Notes under the pieces: model-generated
The model's database searches: none
What the model saw: the letters and a program-made list of their open reading frames with translations, nothing else
What the model was told of the DNA's origin: nothing
Made by a program: the position numbers and the translations under genes
NCBI RefSeq assembly: GCF_015353075.1
Contig: NZ_CP064187.1
Span: forward strand, 4,232,728 to 4,296,727
Direction: 5' to 3'
Source of the DNA: Rhizobium sp. 007
Lineage (GTDB): Bacteria > Pseudomonadota > Alphaproteobacteria > Rhizobiales > Rhizobiaceae
Length of the DNA: 64,000 bases
Part shown: positions 27,675 to 36,261 of the stretch, one piece after another
Layout: each line of letters starts with the position of its first letter
Position numbering within the stretch: the first letter of the stretch is position 1

Positions 27675-28557
27675 GCCGCAGCCAACGCCCAGGCGTCCAG
27701 CCGAGATTCATTCCCGCTGCCGCAACAAGGATGATTGCCGCACCGAGGATCTGCAATGGCTGCAGTGCGCGACCAAAAGCGAGGCCGTCCACTGCGATCG
27801 CGACGATCGGGTAAATGAAGGAAAGTGCGCCGGTGAGATGTGTCGGCAGCTTCTGGATTGCGCCGTAGAGCAGTACATACATCACGCCGGTATGGACGAC
27901 GCCCATCGCCACCAGAATGCACCACGATCCGGCCGTTGTAGGCAGGTCCGAAAAGTCGGTCACCGGCGCCAGCATGAGAATGCCGGTCGAAACCTGAATG
28001 AGCGCGATCAGGTGCGGCGGCGTGCCCTTCAGCCACTTTGCAGCAAGTGCCGCCAGCGCATAGAAGAAGGCCGCCCCAAGTGCCAGCGCAATACCCAGCC
28101 CGTAGCTGCCTGAAATGCCGCCGGCCTCAGGTTTGGCTTCGATAATCGCCACCATGCCGGCAAAGGCGAGCGCCAGCCAAAAGAGTTTCGCCAAAGTGAT
28201 CTTCTCGCCGAGGAATGCGGCGCCGAGCGCCAGCAGCATGAAAGGTTGGGTATTGTAGACGGTGGTCGCGATCGAGATCGATGCGTGCGAATACGAGGCG
28301 AAAAGCAGCAGCCAGTTCGCCACGATGGCGATCCCGCCGAGCACCGCGATGCCAAAGGTTCTCGGCGAGAGAATGCCGGGCTTCAAGAATCCGAGCGCGC
28401 CGCAGATGACAAGAAGGCTCGCAGCCCCAAACAGGCAACGCCAGAAAACAACTCCGCTCACAGGCTGGCCGGACATGACGACGAACCAGCCGATCGTCCC
28501 CGAAATTACCATTGCTGCCGTCATCTCAACCGTGCCTTTGCCTATATCGTTCTGCAT
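27661..28557 (-). CDS. DMT-superfamily (EamA) transporter
   Basis: A ten-helix drug/metabolite transporter of 298 residues with two EamA repeats (GTIGWFVVMSGQPVSGVVFWR and the later LGAAFFYALAALAAKWLKG). The start at ATG 28557 (MQNDIGKG) is favoured by AGGAGAT just upstream. It is divergent from an Lrp/AsnC-type regulator 88 bases away, which probably controls it, suggesting an amino acid or related metabolite as substrate (inference). Confidence 0.87.
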   Translation of the reverse strand: MQNDIGKGTVEMTAAMVISGTIGWFVVMSGQPVSGVVFWRCLFGAASLLVICGALGFLKPGILSPRTFGIAVLGGIAIVANWLLLFASYSHASISIATTVYNTQPFMLLALGAAFLGEKITLAKLFWLALAFAGMVAIIEAKPEAGGISGSYGLGIALALGAAFFYALAALAAKWLKGTPPHLIALIQVSTGILMLAPVTDFSDLPTTAGSWCILVAMGVVHTGVMYVLLYGAIQKLPTHLTGALSFIYPIVAIAVDGLAFGRALQPLQILGAAIILVAAAGMNLGWTPGRWLRPIRN

Positions 28558-28645
28558 CTCGATCTCCTTTGTGCCTTGGAGATTATTGTGTTTGGATGCC
28601 AATCTCTATAATCTGCAATGCGCGATAGTCGAATTTCTCCTAATA

Positions 28646-29128
28646 ATGAAAGGTAAACTCGCTTTGACGGCTAACGAAGCATCTCGCCTGGACAGCATCG
28701 ACCAGCGTCTCCTCGATGCGCTGGCGCAGAACGCGCGTATTTCGCTAAAAGAGCTGGCGCAGGTGGCCAACCTCTCGTCGCCAAGCGCGGCGGAACGGCT
28801 GCGAAGGCTGGAGGAGCGCGGCATCGTCACGGCCTTCACGATCGATATCGATCCGGCTGCCCTCGGCTATCCGCTACAGGCAATCGTCCGCGTCCGGCCG
28901 CTGCCGGGACAGTTGCATGTCGTCGAGCGCATCATCCAGGAGACGCCTGAATTCATCGAATGCGACAAGGTGACCGGCGACGATTGCTTTATCGCCCGCC
29001 TCGTCGTCCGCTCGATGGGAGAACTCGACGGTATTCTGGACAAGGTGGCCGAAAAGGCTGAGACCAACACCTCGATGATCAAGGCTTCACCCGTCAAACG
29101 CCGCCTGCCGCCGCTTTCGAGCCGCTGA
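28646..29128 (+). CDS. Lrp/AsnC-family transcriptional regulator
   Basis: A 160-residue regulator with an N-terminal helix-turn-helix (LDSIDQRLLDALAQNARISL, VANLSSPSAAERLRRLEERG) and a C-terminal RAM ligand domain (VVERIIQETPEFIECDKVTGDDC). ATG 28646 is used; the frame runs open further upstream into antisense of the transporter. Divergent from the EamA transporter gene, the usual arrangement for an amino-acid-responsive local regulator. Confidence 0.88.
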   Translation: MKGKLALTANEASRLDSIDQRLLDALAQNARISLKELAQVANLSSPSAAERLRRLEERGIVTAFTIDIDPAALGYPLQAIVRVRPLPGQLHVVERIIQETPEFIECDKVTGDDCFIARLVVRSMGELDGILDKVAEKAETNTSMIKASPVKRRLPPLSSR

Positions 29129-29153
29129 ATGGATGCCTCGCGAACCGTTCTGT

Positions 29154-30053
29154 CTAGAAGTCCGCCATCGGCGAGAGCATCGCCGGCGACGCAGGCGCGA
29201 GATCGGTCGTACTGCGGACCATGAAGGCCGTACCGCTGTCGAAGGCGAGAGCCTCTCCGCGCCAGTCAAGCTTGTCCGGCGAAAAGAAGACGTCGACCTG
29301 TTCAGGCCCTTCGCCGAGCCTGCCGAGGATGACGGCAAGCGGCGGAATTTCCGTAGCGACGACGTCGAGCAGGCCGAAGCGGCCAGCCTCTCCGGCTTTC
29401 CACGCGATGACGGCTTTCTCCGCGTCGAGCCAGCTCAAACGAACCTCGGGATCGAGTTGGGTATTTACGAGAAACATCGCCGCATTGCCCGAAACGGCCA
29501 GCACATCCGAAACCGGTGCCCGCGTCTTCAGCGCGTCCTTCAGCAAAGCGAGATCGGCCTTATTCCATGGATCGAGCTCTCGGGCAGGTTTTCCCGCGGA
29601 ATGTGGTTTCGGTGCTGCCCCGCAGTAGCGGTGCATCGGCAGGCTGCGGAAGCCGTAAGGTTTGTAGAGCAAAGGCTTGTCGGTATAGAGCACGATAGCC
29701 TCGAACTGCCGACTCTCGCACCATTCAAGCGCCTTACACGTTACGTCGCGGTAAAGCCCGCGTCCGCGCCATGGCGGGCGAACGGCGCCGGATTGGAAGG
29801 CGGCCGCGTTGATCTGCCGGTCGTTGACGACGAGTGGCATGGCAAAGGCGGATAGATTGGCGGCTAGCGTGTCGTCGGCGGCAAACCAGCCGAAAGGCAT
29901 GCTTGTCGGATCCGGGCCACCGAGCTGCTGCAGCGGCCCGATATCGATGCCGAATGTATCGTCGAGGAGAGAGACGAGCGCTGCCCATGCTGCCCGATCG
30001 TCGAAATAGTCCTGACGAAAGGTCAGCCCGGCACTATCGAACGACTTGCTCAA
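29154..30053 (-). CDS. GNAT-family N-acetyltransferase
   Basis: A 299-residue acetyltransferase. The acetyl-CoA-binding signature is in [22 protein letters not shown] near residue 95 (R/Q-x-x-G-x-G/A type), preceded by a strand pair with [18 protein letters not shown]. The C-terminal ~150 residues form an extra domain, as in Eis-like or double-domain GNATs. The start overlaps the dut stop by 4 bases (ATGA), so it is co-translated with dUTPase. Substrate unknown. Confidence 0.8.
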   Translation of the reverse strand: MSKSFDSAGLTFRQDYFDDRAAWAALVSLLDDTFGIDIGPLQQLGGPDPTSMPFGWFAADDTLAANLSAFAMPLVVNDRQINAAAFQSGAVRPPWRGRGLYRDVTCKALEWCESRQFEAIVLYTDKPLLYKPYGFRSLPMHRYCGAAPKPHSAGKPARELDPWNKADLALLKDALKTRAPVSDVLAVSGNAAMFLVNTQLDPEVRLSWLDAEKAVIAWKAGEAGRFGLLDVVATEIPPLAVILGRLGEGPEQVDVFFSPDKLDWRGEALAFDSGTAFMVRSTTDLAPASPAMLSPMADF

Positions 30054-30520
30054 ACGCCGGTCGATCCGAAGCCGCCGGCGCCGCGTGCCGTGGTGCTGCT
30101 TTCGGTGATCTCTGCAACGCGCACCTGAGTGACCGGCGCGATCACCATCTGCGCGATGCGCATGCCGCGCGTGATTTCGAATGGCTCATCGCCGAGATTG
30201 ACGAGCAGCACCTTCACTTCGCCGCGGTAGTCGCTGTCGATCGTGCCGGGAGTGTTGAGGCAGGTGATGCCGTGCTTGAAAGCGAGGCCGGAACGGGGCC
30301 GAACTTGCGCTTCGTAGCCATCCGGAATTTCGAAGATGAAGCCGGTCGGCACCAGCGCGCGCTTGCCGGGCGCGAGCGTCATCGGCTCGTTATCGGCAAC
30401 GGCCGCCCGAAGGTCCATGCCCGCAGCACCGCTCGTCTCATAGGAGGGCAGGTCAAGACCTTCGCCATTGGGCAAACGGACAAGGTTGAGCTGCGGACGG
30501 ATGTCGTTGTGAATGGTCAT
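30050..30520 (-). CDS. dut: Deoxyuridine 5'-triphosphate nucleotidohydrolase
   Basis: Homotrimeric dUTPase removing dUTP and supplying dUMP for thymidylate. All five family motifs can be read in the 156 residues, including AAGMDLRA (motif 1), [10 protein letters not shown] (2), [21 protein letters not shown] (3, shown in part: [10 protein letters not shown]), [10 protein letters not shown] (4) and the C-terminal lid [11 protein letters not shown] (5). First gene of a dut-GNAT pair, divergent from prfC. Confidence 0.96.
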   Translation of the reverse strand: MTIHNDIRPQLNLVRLPNGEGLDLPSYETSGAAGMDLRAAVADNEPMTLAPGKRALVPTGFIFEIPDGYEAQVRPRSGLAFKHGITCLNTPGTIDSDYRGEVKVLLVNLGDEPFEITRGMRIAQMVIAPVTQVRVAEITESSTTARGAGGFGSTGV

Positions 30521-30555
30521 GCGACATTACTTTGCGCCGGGAGGCCCAAGGTCAA

Positions 30556-30584
30556 TTGCATTGGCGGGCTTTAATCGCTAGATA
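30556..30584 (+). promoter_or_regulatory. Probable sigma-70 promoter of prfC
   Basis: TTGCAT (30556-30561), a 17-base spacer and TAGATA (30579-30584), 27 bases ahead of the prfC ATG. The spacing is ideal and both hexamers are near consensus. Confidence 0.5.
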
Positions 30585-30610
30585 CGCCGCAATTCCACAG
30601 GATTCACATC

Positions 30611-32194
30611 ATGGCCGAAAGTCTCGCCGAGGCGGTTTCTCGCCGCCGCACATTCGCTATTATCGCGCACCCGGACGCGGGCAAAACCACGCTCACCGAA
30701 AAGCTGCTTCTTTTCGGCGGCGCAATTCAGCTCGCCGGTGAAGTCAAGGCGAAGAAGGATCGCATCCAGACCCGGTCGGACTGGATGAAGATCGAGCGCG
30801 AGCGCGGCATCTCTGTGGTGACCTCCGTCATGACCTTCGAATATGACGACAACGTCTTCAACATTCTCGACACGCCCGGCCACGAAGACTTCGCGGACGA
30901 TACCTATCGCACGCTGACAGCTGTCGACGCCGCCGTCATGGTGATCGACGCCGCCAAAGGCATCGAGCCGCGTACGCTGAAGCTCTTCGAAGTCTGCCGC
31001 ATGCGCGATATCCCGATCATCACCTTCATCAACAAGATGGACCGCGAAAGCCGCGATCCGTTCGAAATCCTGGATGAGGTGGAGGAGAAACTGGCGCTCG
31101 ACACCGCGCCGATCACCTGGCCGATCGGCCGCTCCAAAACTTTCTGTGGCTCATATCACCTGGCCACGAACACTGTGCGCGGTTCAGATACGGAAGTGGA
31201 AGCAACGCCGGTCAACGGACCTCAGAGCGTCGCTGATCGGTTGCCGGAAAACGAGCGGGTTGCCTTCATCGACGAGACGGAACTGGCGATGGAGGCTTGC
31301 CGTCCCTTCGACCGCAAGGCTTTCCTCGAGGGTCACATGACGCCGGTCTTCTTCGGCTCGGCGCTCCGCAATTACGGTGTCCGCGATCTCATCAACGCGC
31401 TCGGTGAATTCGCCCCGCCGCCGCGCGACCAGATAGCCGATACCCGCAAGGTGCATGCAAGCGAAGACAAGATGACGGCCTTCGTCTTCAAGATCCAGGC
31501 CAATATGGACCCCAACCACCGCGACCGCATCGCCTTCGCTCGCATCTGCTCCGGCAAGCTGGAACGCGGCATGAAGGCACGCCTCGCGCGCACGGGCAAG
31601 CAACTGGGTCTCACAGCGCCGCAGTTCTTCTTTGCCTCGCAAAGACAGCTCGCCGATACCGCCTATGCGGGCGACGTCGTCGGTATTCCGAACCACGGCA
31701 CGCTGCGCATCGGCGATACGCTGACGGAAGGCGAAGCGCTGGTGTTCCAGGGCGTGCCTAACTTCTCGCCGGAAATTCTCCGTCGTGTCCGTCTTGAAGA
31801 CGCGATGAAGGCGAAGAAGCTGAAGGAGGCCCTGCAGCAGATGGCCGAAGAAGGGGTCGTCCAGCTCTTTTCCCCGGAAGATGGTTCGCCGGCGATCGTC
31901 GGCGTTGTCGGTGCCCTGCAGCTCGATGTGTTGAAGGAACGCCTGCAGGCGGAGTACGGCCTGCCGGTCTCCTTCGAAATGTCGCGCTTCTCAGTCTGCC
32001 GTTGGGTATCGGCCGAGCAGCCGGCGGAACTCGAAAAGTTCCTGACGGTCAAACGCGGGGATATCGCCCGCGATCTCGACGGCGACCCGGTGTTCTTGGC
32101 GCAGGACAGCTTCTCGCTGCGCTACGAGGCGGAGCGCTATCCGGCAATCAAGATGGTTGCAATCAAGGAGTATCACGTCGCCAAAGCGGCGTGA
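30611..32194 (+). CDS. prfC: Peptide chain release factor 3
   Basis: Translational GTPase that recycles RF1/RF2 from the ribosome. Length (527) is standard. GTPase motifs are complete: G1 AHPDAGKTTLTEK, switch I/G2 region ERGISVVTSV, G3 DTPGHEDFADDTYR and G4 NKMDRE. Domains II and III follow (PVFFGSALRNYGV, QLDVLKERLQAEYGLPV). Preceded by a good promoter; the 3' end is 8 bases from the convergent RidA gene. Confidence 0.96.
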   Translation: MAESLAEAVSRRRTFAIIAHPDAGKTTLTEKLLLFGGAIQLAGEVKAKKDRIQTRSDWMKIERERGISVVTSVMTFEYDDNVFNILDTPGHEDFADDTYRTLTAVDAAVMVIDAAKGIEPRTLKLFEVCRMRDIPIITFINKMDRESRDPFEILDEVEEKLALDTAPITWPIGRSKTFCGSYHLATNTVRGSDTEVEATPVNGPQSVADRLPENERVAFIDETELAMEACRPFDRKAFLEGHMTPVFFGSALRNYGVRDLINALGEFAPPPRDQIADTRKVHASEDKMTAFVFKIQANMDPNHRDRIAFARICSGKLERGMKARLARTGKQLGLTAPQFFFASQRQLADTAYAGDVVGIPNHGTLRIGDTLTEGEALVFQGVPNFSPEILRRVRLEDAMKAKKLKEALQQMAEEGVVQLFSPEDGSPAIVGVVGALQLDVLKERLQAEYGLPVSFEMSRFSVCRWVSAEQPAELEKFLTVKRGDIARDLDGDPVFLAQDSFSLRYEAERYPAIKMVAIKEYHVAKAA

Positions 32195-32201
32195 TTTCCA
32201 A

Positions 32202-32588
32202 TTACGCGGCGGCAATAATCTCGATTTCGACCAGCCAGTCCTCCCGCAGCGTTTCGACGACGATGGCTGTTGTGGGCACCCGACGCGCTCCGAGCGCCGC
32301 CACCCGCGCATTCTGGTTTGCCTCGGCAAAGGATGCATCGCGCAGGTAGCTGGTCAACCGCACGATGTTGTCTGCGGTCATTTGTGCCTCTGCCAGAATT
32401 CGCCTGAGGTTCGACCAGATCAGTTGGAGTTGGGAGTCTAGATCGACGCCGGCTGCACCAGCCTCATCAAGGCCCATCGTTCCGCTAACGAAGACAAGGC
32501 GGTCAGGCTGGCGCACCTCCATGGCATGCACGTAATCGGACGTGGCGGTGTAGATGCCGTCGTGCGGATTGCGAACGATCATTTCCAT
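32202..32588 (-). CDS. RidA-family protein
   Basis: A 128-residue trimeric YjgF/YER057c/UK114 member. It shows DRLVFVSGTMGLDEAG, NLRRILAEAQMTADNIVRLT and a C-terminal VPTTAIVVETLREDWLVEIE, where Arg/Glu residues of the imine-deaminase pocket sit, although the classical R105 position is not obviously kept. It is divergent from an Lrp/AsnC regulator with an operator-like repeat between, so it is probably part of an amino-acid-linked response that clears reactive enamines. Tail-to-tail with prfC. Confidence 0.85.
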   Translation of the reverse strand: MEMIVRNPHDGIYTATSDYVHAMEVRQPDRLVFVSGTMGLDEAGAAGVDLDSQLQLIWSNLRRILAEAQMTADNIVRLTSYLRDASFAEANQNARVAALGARRVPTTAIVVETLREDWLVEIEIIAAA

Positions 32589-32629
32589 TTCTGCTCCTCT
32601 GGAATTTCATATGGCTTTGTCGCTATTTT

Positions 32630-32646
32630 GCCGAATAAAGTTCGGC
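32630..32646. promoter_or_regulatory. Operator-like inverted repeat between ridA-type gene and lrp-type gene
   Basis: GCCGAA-TAAAG-TTCGGC is a perfect 6-bp dyad in an AT-rich 82-base divergent spacer, 24 bases before the regulator ATG. AsnC/Lrp proteins bind such short dyads; the divergent regulator is the natural candidate. Confidence 0.45.
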
Positions 32647-32670
32647 TGGAAAATGCAGGAGTAGGAACGG

Positions 32671-33198
32671 ATGGAAAATACAGACGGCATTCGGCAAAAG
32701 CGGCGGGAGAGGGCCTCCCTCGATCCGTTCGACCGAAAGATATTAGCAGCTCTCGCCGCCGATGCGGGTCAGAGCTACGCCGTGCTGGGAGAGAAGGTAG
32801 GGCTTTCTGCGCCGTCGGTGCACGAACGGGTCAAGCGGCTGAAGCGGTCCGGTGTCATCCGGGATGTGGTCGCCCGGCTTGATGGCACAGCAGTCGGCAA
32901 GCCGCTGTTGGCCTTCGTGCATGTGGAGGCGGCGGGTTGGGGCAAGAGCGAACGGCTGATGCAGATCAGCCGGTTTCCGGAGGTGGAGGAGATGCACTCG
33001 GTCGCCGGGGATGCCAGCATGATCCTCAAGGTGCGGTTGGAAAATCCGCAGGCGCTCGAATTTCTCCTCGGCCAGATTCATTCCGTGCCGGGCGTCAGCG
33101 GCACGCGCAGCTATGTCGCGCTTTCCACGTATCTCGAGCGGCCGGTACAGGCGCAAGTCACGGACGGGTGGCCCTCTGTGCCGTTGCCGCCGGAATAG
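32671..33198 (+). CDS. Lrp/AsnC-family transcriptional regulator
   Basis: A 175-residue regulator. The helix-turn-helix (LDPFDRKILAALAADAGQSY, SAPSVHERVKRLKRSGVI) is followed by the RAM domain (FVHVEAAGWGKSERLMQIS, VEEMHSVAGDASMILKVR). Located between the divergent RidA gene and the convergent threonine dehydratase gene (stops 1 base apart). It probably regulates RidA and perhaps the dehydratase in response to an amino acid; this is inferred from position. Confidence 0.88.
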   Translation: MENTDGIRQKRRERASLDPFDRKILAALAADAGQSYAVLGEKVGLSAPSVHERVKRLKRSGVIRDVVARLDGTAVGKPLLAFVHVEAAGWGKSERLMQISRFPEVEEMHSVAGDASMILKVRLENPQALEFLLGQIHSVPGVSGTRSYVALSTYLERPVQAQVTDGWPSVPLPPE

Positions 33199-34137
33199 TC
33201 AGTCGAATTTCACGGCCGCCGTGTTGGCGCCGCAGACCAAGACGCAGACGCGTTCGTTCCGTACCGGAACATATTTGCCGGAAAGCACGGCTGCGAATGC
33301 CGCCGCACCTCCGGGCTCGGCAACGACCCTCGCCCCTTCCCATAGGGTTTTCTGAGCAGCACGGATTTCATCGTCCGTTACCAGCACCGGCGGCTGCACG
33401 AATTGCTGCGCGAGAGGAAACATCAGTTCACCAACCCGTTTCGGGGCGAGCGAATCTGCCGCAATGCCACCTGCCGGAGCATCCACTGGTTTACCCGCCC
33501 TGAAGGCCTCGTAGAGGGTCGGCGCTCCATCGGATTCCACGGCGACGATCTTCACCCGGCCGCGAAACCAGGCGGCGATGCCGCCGACCAATCCGCCGCC
33601 GCCGACCGCGACCAGCAATGTGGTGATGTCCGGCATGTCCTCCTCGATCTCCTTGCCGAGCGTTCCCTGACCGAGCAGCGTCTCCGCCTGGTCATAGGCA
33701 TGTATGGCAAGCGCGCCGCTTGCCCGCTCATGGGTCTCGCTCGCCGCGAGCGCATCGGCGTAACGCTCGCCGCCGATGACCAGATTGGCGCCGTAGGCGC
33801 GGATTTTCTCCGCCTTGGCCGGCGAGGTGACGCTCGGCACGAAGATGGTGGCCGGCACGCCAAGCCGCGATGCGGCATAGGCAACGGCCGCGCCGTGGTT
33901 GCCGCCGGAGGCTGCCACGATGCCGGCTGCGGGCACCTGCCGCGTAAGGAGGTGGGAAAAGGCGCCGCGTGCCTTGAAGGAGCCGGAATGCTGCAGACAT
34001 TCGAGCTTGAGATCGACCTTGAGCGGCGCTCCGCCGAAATCCTGCATGTCGACGCACATCACGGGTGTGCGACGGATATGGGGGCGGATCAGCCCTTCGA
34101 TTTCGGCAATGCGTTCGGCAGAAAGGGCGATCGGCAT
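33199..34137 (-). CDS. Threonine/serine dehydratase (PLP-dependent)
   Basis: A fold-type II PLP enzyme of 312 residues predicted to deaminate threonine or serine to 2-oxobutyrate or pyruvate. The PLP Lys55 sits in SGSFKARGAF; ASGGNHGAAVAYAA binds substrate carboxylate and VAVGGGGLVGGIAAW the phosphate. It has no C-terminal ACT domain, so it is the catabolic or racemase-like type rather than feedback-regulated IlvA. Divergent from a small ArsR regulator, with an inverted repeat between them. Confidence 0.87.
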   Translation of the reverse strand: MPIALSAERIAEIEGLIRPHIRRTPVMCVDMQDFGGAPLKVDLKLECLQHSGSFKARGAFSHLLTRQVPAAGIVAASGGNHGAAVAYAASRLGVPATIFVPSVTSPAKAEKIRAYGANLVIGGERYADALAASETHERASGALAIHAYDQAETLLGQGTLGKEIEEDMPDITTLLVAVGGGGLVGGIAAWFRGRVKIVAVESDGAPTLYEAFRAGKPVDAPAGGIAADSLAPKRVGELMFPLAQQFVQPPVLVTDDEIRAAQKTLWEGARVVAEPGGAAAFAAVLSGKYVPVRNERVCVLVCGANTAAVKFD

Positions 34138-34161
34138 GCTGGCTCTCCATGGATTGACAAT

Positions 34162-34189
34162 ATTTCGTTACTTAGCAAAATGACGAAAT
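34162..34189. promoter_or_regulatory. Inverted repeat overlapping the ArsR-type gene start
   Basis: ATTTCGT (34162-34168) and ACGAAAT (34183-34189) are perfect 7-bp arms 14 bases apart; the right arm covers the first two bases of the regulator's ATG (34188). TTGACA at 34154-34159 lies just to the left. The position suits autoregulation by the ArsR-type protein and control of the divergent dehydratase. Confidence 0.5.
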
Positions 34190-34490
34190 GCAAGATGTTG
34201 ATATTTTGAAAGCCCTCGCCAATGAACGACGCCTCGTCGTTCTCGAATGGTTGAAAGAGCCGCGGGAGCATTTCTTGCCTCAGGTGGATGGCGACCTAGA
34301 GGACGACGGTGTCTGCGCCGTGCTCATCGCCGAAAAGCTGGGCATAACACCGGCAACGCTTAGCGAACATATGCGTATATTGGTGCAGGCGGAGCTGGTA
34401 CACGCAAAACGTATAAAGCAATGGATCTTCTATCGGCGCAATGAAGACCGCATCGCGGCGCTGAAGCAGGGGCTTTTCGCACACCTATGA
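34188..34490 (+). CDS. ArsR/HxlR-type winged-helix regulator
   Basis: A 100-residue single-domain regulator: DILKALANERRLVVLEWLKE, the recognition helix ITPATLSEHMRILVQAELV, and a wing with AKRIKQWIFYRRNEDRI. Two Cys/His metal-site motifs of classical ArsR sensors (ELCVCD) are absent, so it probably does not sense arsenic. Divergent from the threonine/serine dehydratase, 50 bases apart, with a dyad covering its start codon. Confidence 0.85.
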   Translation: MQDVDILKALANERRLVVLEWLKEPREHFLPQVDGDLEDDGVCAVLIAEKLGITPATLSEHMRILVQAELVHAKRIKQWIFYRRNEDRIAALKQGLFAHL

Positions 34491-34499
34491 TCGGTCGGG

Positions 34500-35396
34500 T
34501 CATGGCTGACCCAGCCGCTCGCCTATGAACTCCACCACGGCGCGCACTGATGGCAGTTGGCCGCGCCGATGCGGGAGGAGCACCGTTGTCGTGATGTTGC
34601 CCGCCGTCCATTCTGGCAGGATACGGATCAATCGCCCTTGCTCTATTGCCTCTCGGCAGACGGAAGTCGGAAGAATGGTGATTCCCATTCCCGCCGCCGC
34701 GGCTCTCAGCAGGACGAAAGGTTCGTCGGCCGCCATCACCGGCGGTGGCTTGACCAGCGTTTCGTCCCCTGTGGCCGAGAAAAGCCGCCAGGCCGTCTCG
34801 GTGAGGCTGGGCATGACGGCAGCATGCGCCACGAGATCCTCCGGCCTTTGTGGAGCCCCGTGCCTGTCGACATAGGATGGCGCGGCGACCAGAAGAAATT
34901 CATGCTCTGCCAATTTGCGCTGCACGAGGCTTGAATCGGCAAGCGGCAGCTGATGGCTGCGTACTGCGATGTCGAAGCCCTCTTGTACGATATCGACGAA
35001 GCGATCGGTGACATGCAGAAAGACTTTAAGCTTCGGATATCGGAGCGCCAGGTCCGGCAGATGCTCGGCCAGCATGAACTGCGAAGTCGGCACCGAGGCC
35101 GTGATGCGCACGGTGCCGCTCGGCTCGCCGAGACGCGACCGGACAATGCTTTCCGCCATCTCCGCTTCGATGACGGATGCCTGCGCGTGCTCGAAGAAAT
35201 CGCGTCCCAAATCCGTGAGTGAAAAGCTGCGCGAGGTGCGCTGGATCAGTCGCGCGCCCAGCTTAGCCTCCAGTTCCGCAACACGCTTGCTCACCGTCGA
35301 TTTGGGAACGCCGAGGCGCCGTCCAGCGGCGGTGAAGCTGCCGCCTTCGACTGCGTGAACGAAAAGGTTGAGATCGTTGAGGTTAAAGGAGCTCAA
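34500..35396 (-). CDS. LysR-family transcriptional regulator
   Basis: A complete 298-residue LysR regulator: N-terminal HTH (LNDLNLFVHAVEGGSFTAAG, VPKSTVSKRVAELEAKLGA) and effector domain (GTVRITASVPTSQFMLAEHL, AAAAGMGITILPTSVC). It is divergent from a glutathione S-transferase gene 113 bases away, which it probably controls. It resembles the aminophenol/quinone-responsive LysR type that often sits beside GST or oxidoreductase genes (family knowledge); the inducer is unknown. Confidence 0.9.
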   Translation of the reverse strand: MSSFNLNDLNLFVHAVEGGSFTAAGRRLGVPKSTVSKRVAELEAKLGARLIQRTSRSFSLTDLGRDFFEHAQASVIEAEMAESIVRSRLGEPSGTVRITASVPTSQFMLAEHLPDLALRYPKLKVFLHVTDRFVDIVQEGFDIAVRSHQLPLADSSLVQRKLAEHEFLLVAAPSYVDRHGAPQRPEDLVAHAAVMPSLTETAWRLFSATGDETLVKPPPVMAADEPFVLLRAAAAGMGITILPTSVCREAIEQGRLIRILPEWTAGNITTTVLLPHRRGQLPSVRAVVEFIGERLGQP

Positions 35397-35509
35397 TTCA
35401 ATCTTCCAGATTTATAGACTTTGATGTGCATTTTGAGCCGCTGTTCGGCAATCGTCCACAAAACGATATTCTGATCGTGAAATCAGTTCAATCCCGAAAG
35501 GAACGACGA

Positions 35510-36217
35510 ATGTCTCCGATTTTGTTTTACGGAGTGCCGGAAGGCTGCTCTTTTGCCTCCATTGTCGCACTCGAATGGTCAGGCGAGCCCTATCGCCTGT
35601 GCCGCATCGAGATGCCGGAAGTCGTCTCGAGCAAAGACTATGGGCGGATCAACGCGATCGGCGAAACACCTTCGCTCATGCTTGGCGATGGCCGTGTCAT
35701 CAGCGAGAGCATGGCAATCCTCAACCACATCGCTTCCGGCCACATCCGCAAGGGTCTCGGCTTTGCACAGGGCAGCGCCGAGTTCGATAGGCTGAACCAG
35801 ATGCTCGCCTATCTCAATACCAGCTTTTTCAACGCCTTCAGCCCGCTCTGGTACACGATCGAGCATGAGCTGGAGCCGGATGCCAGGAAGGCGCTGACCG
35901 CTTATGGCGTTGCCAAGGTCGAGAAGGTCCATAGGGAACTCGAGCAACTTCTTGCCGGCCGCAAGTGGCTGCTTGGCAAAGGACCCAGCCTTGCCGACGC
36001 CTATTTCGCCGGCATCGCACGTTGGAACGACTTCCACAAGGTCGTGGACCGCAAGCAATTCCCGGCACTGAACAGCCTCTATGAGAGGCTGCAGGAAAAT
36101 CAAGCAGTGCGCTTTGCCCTGGCGATCGAACACGAAGAACCGGCTGAAAGCACAGGTGGCTTTCGTGGCCATGTCACCCTCAAGGACGCGCTAGGCTATC
36201 TGAAGCACGCAGCCTGA
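35510..36217 (+). CDS. Glutathione S-transferase family protein
   Basis: A 235-residue GST. The thioredoxin-like domain begins ILFYGVPEGCSFASIVALEW and has GETPSLMLGDGRVISESMAIL (cis-Pro followed by the Glu-Ser glutathione pair). The helical domain has KWLLGKGPSLADAYF. ATG 35510 is preceded by GAAAGGA at 8 bases; a longer frame lacks such a site. Divergent from a LysR regulator. Confidence 0.87.
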   Translation: MSPILFYGVPEGCSFASIVALEWSGEPYRLCRIEMPEVVSSKDYGRINAIGETPSLMLGDGRVISESMAILNHIASGHIRKGLGFAQGSAEFDRLNQMLAYLNTSFFNAFSPLWYTIEHELEPDARKALTAYGVAKVEKVHRELEQLLAGRKWLLGKGPSLADAYFAGIARWNDFHKVVDRKQFPALNSLYERLQENQAVRFALAIEHEEPAESTGGFRGHVTLKDALGYLKHAA

Positions 36218-36229
36218 TGCCTTGCAAAA

Positions 36230-36261
36230 TTATCCGCGCGGGTCATTCCCCGCGCGGATAT
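36230..36261 (-). terminator. Hairpin spanning the betC stop codon
   Basis: A 13-bp perfect stem, outer part TATCCGCGCGGG (36231-36242) with CCCGCGCGGATA (36249-36260), plus an A-T pair. The 6-base loop holds the betC stop codon. On the minus strand AATTTTG follows, so it can serve as an intrinsic terminator of betC; for the convergent GST gene there is no T-tract. Confidence 0.6.
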
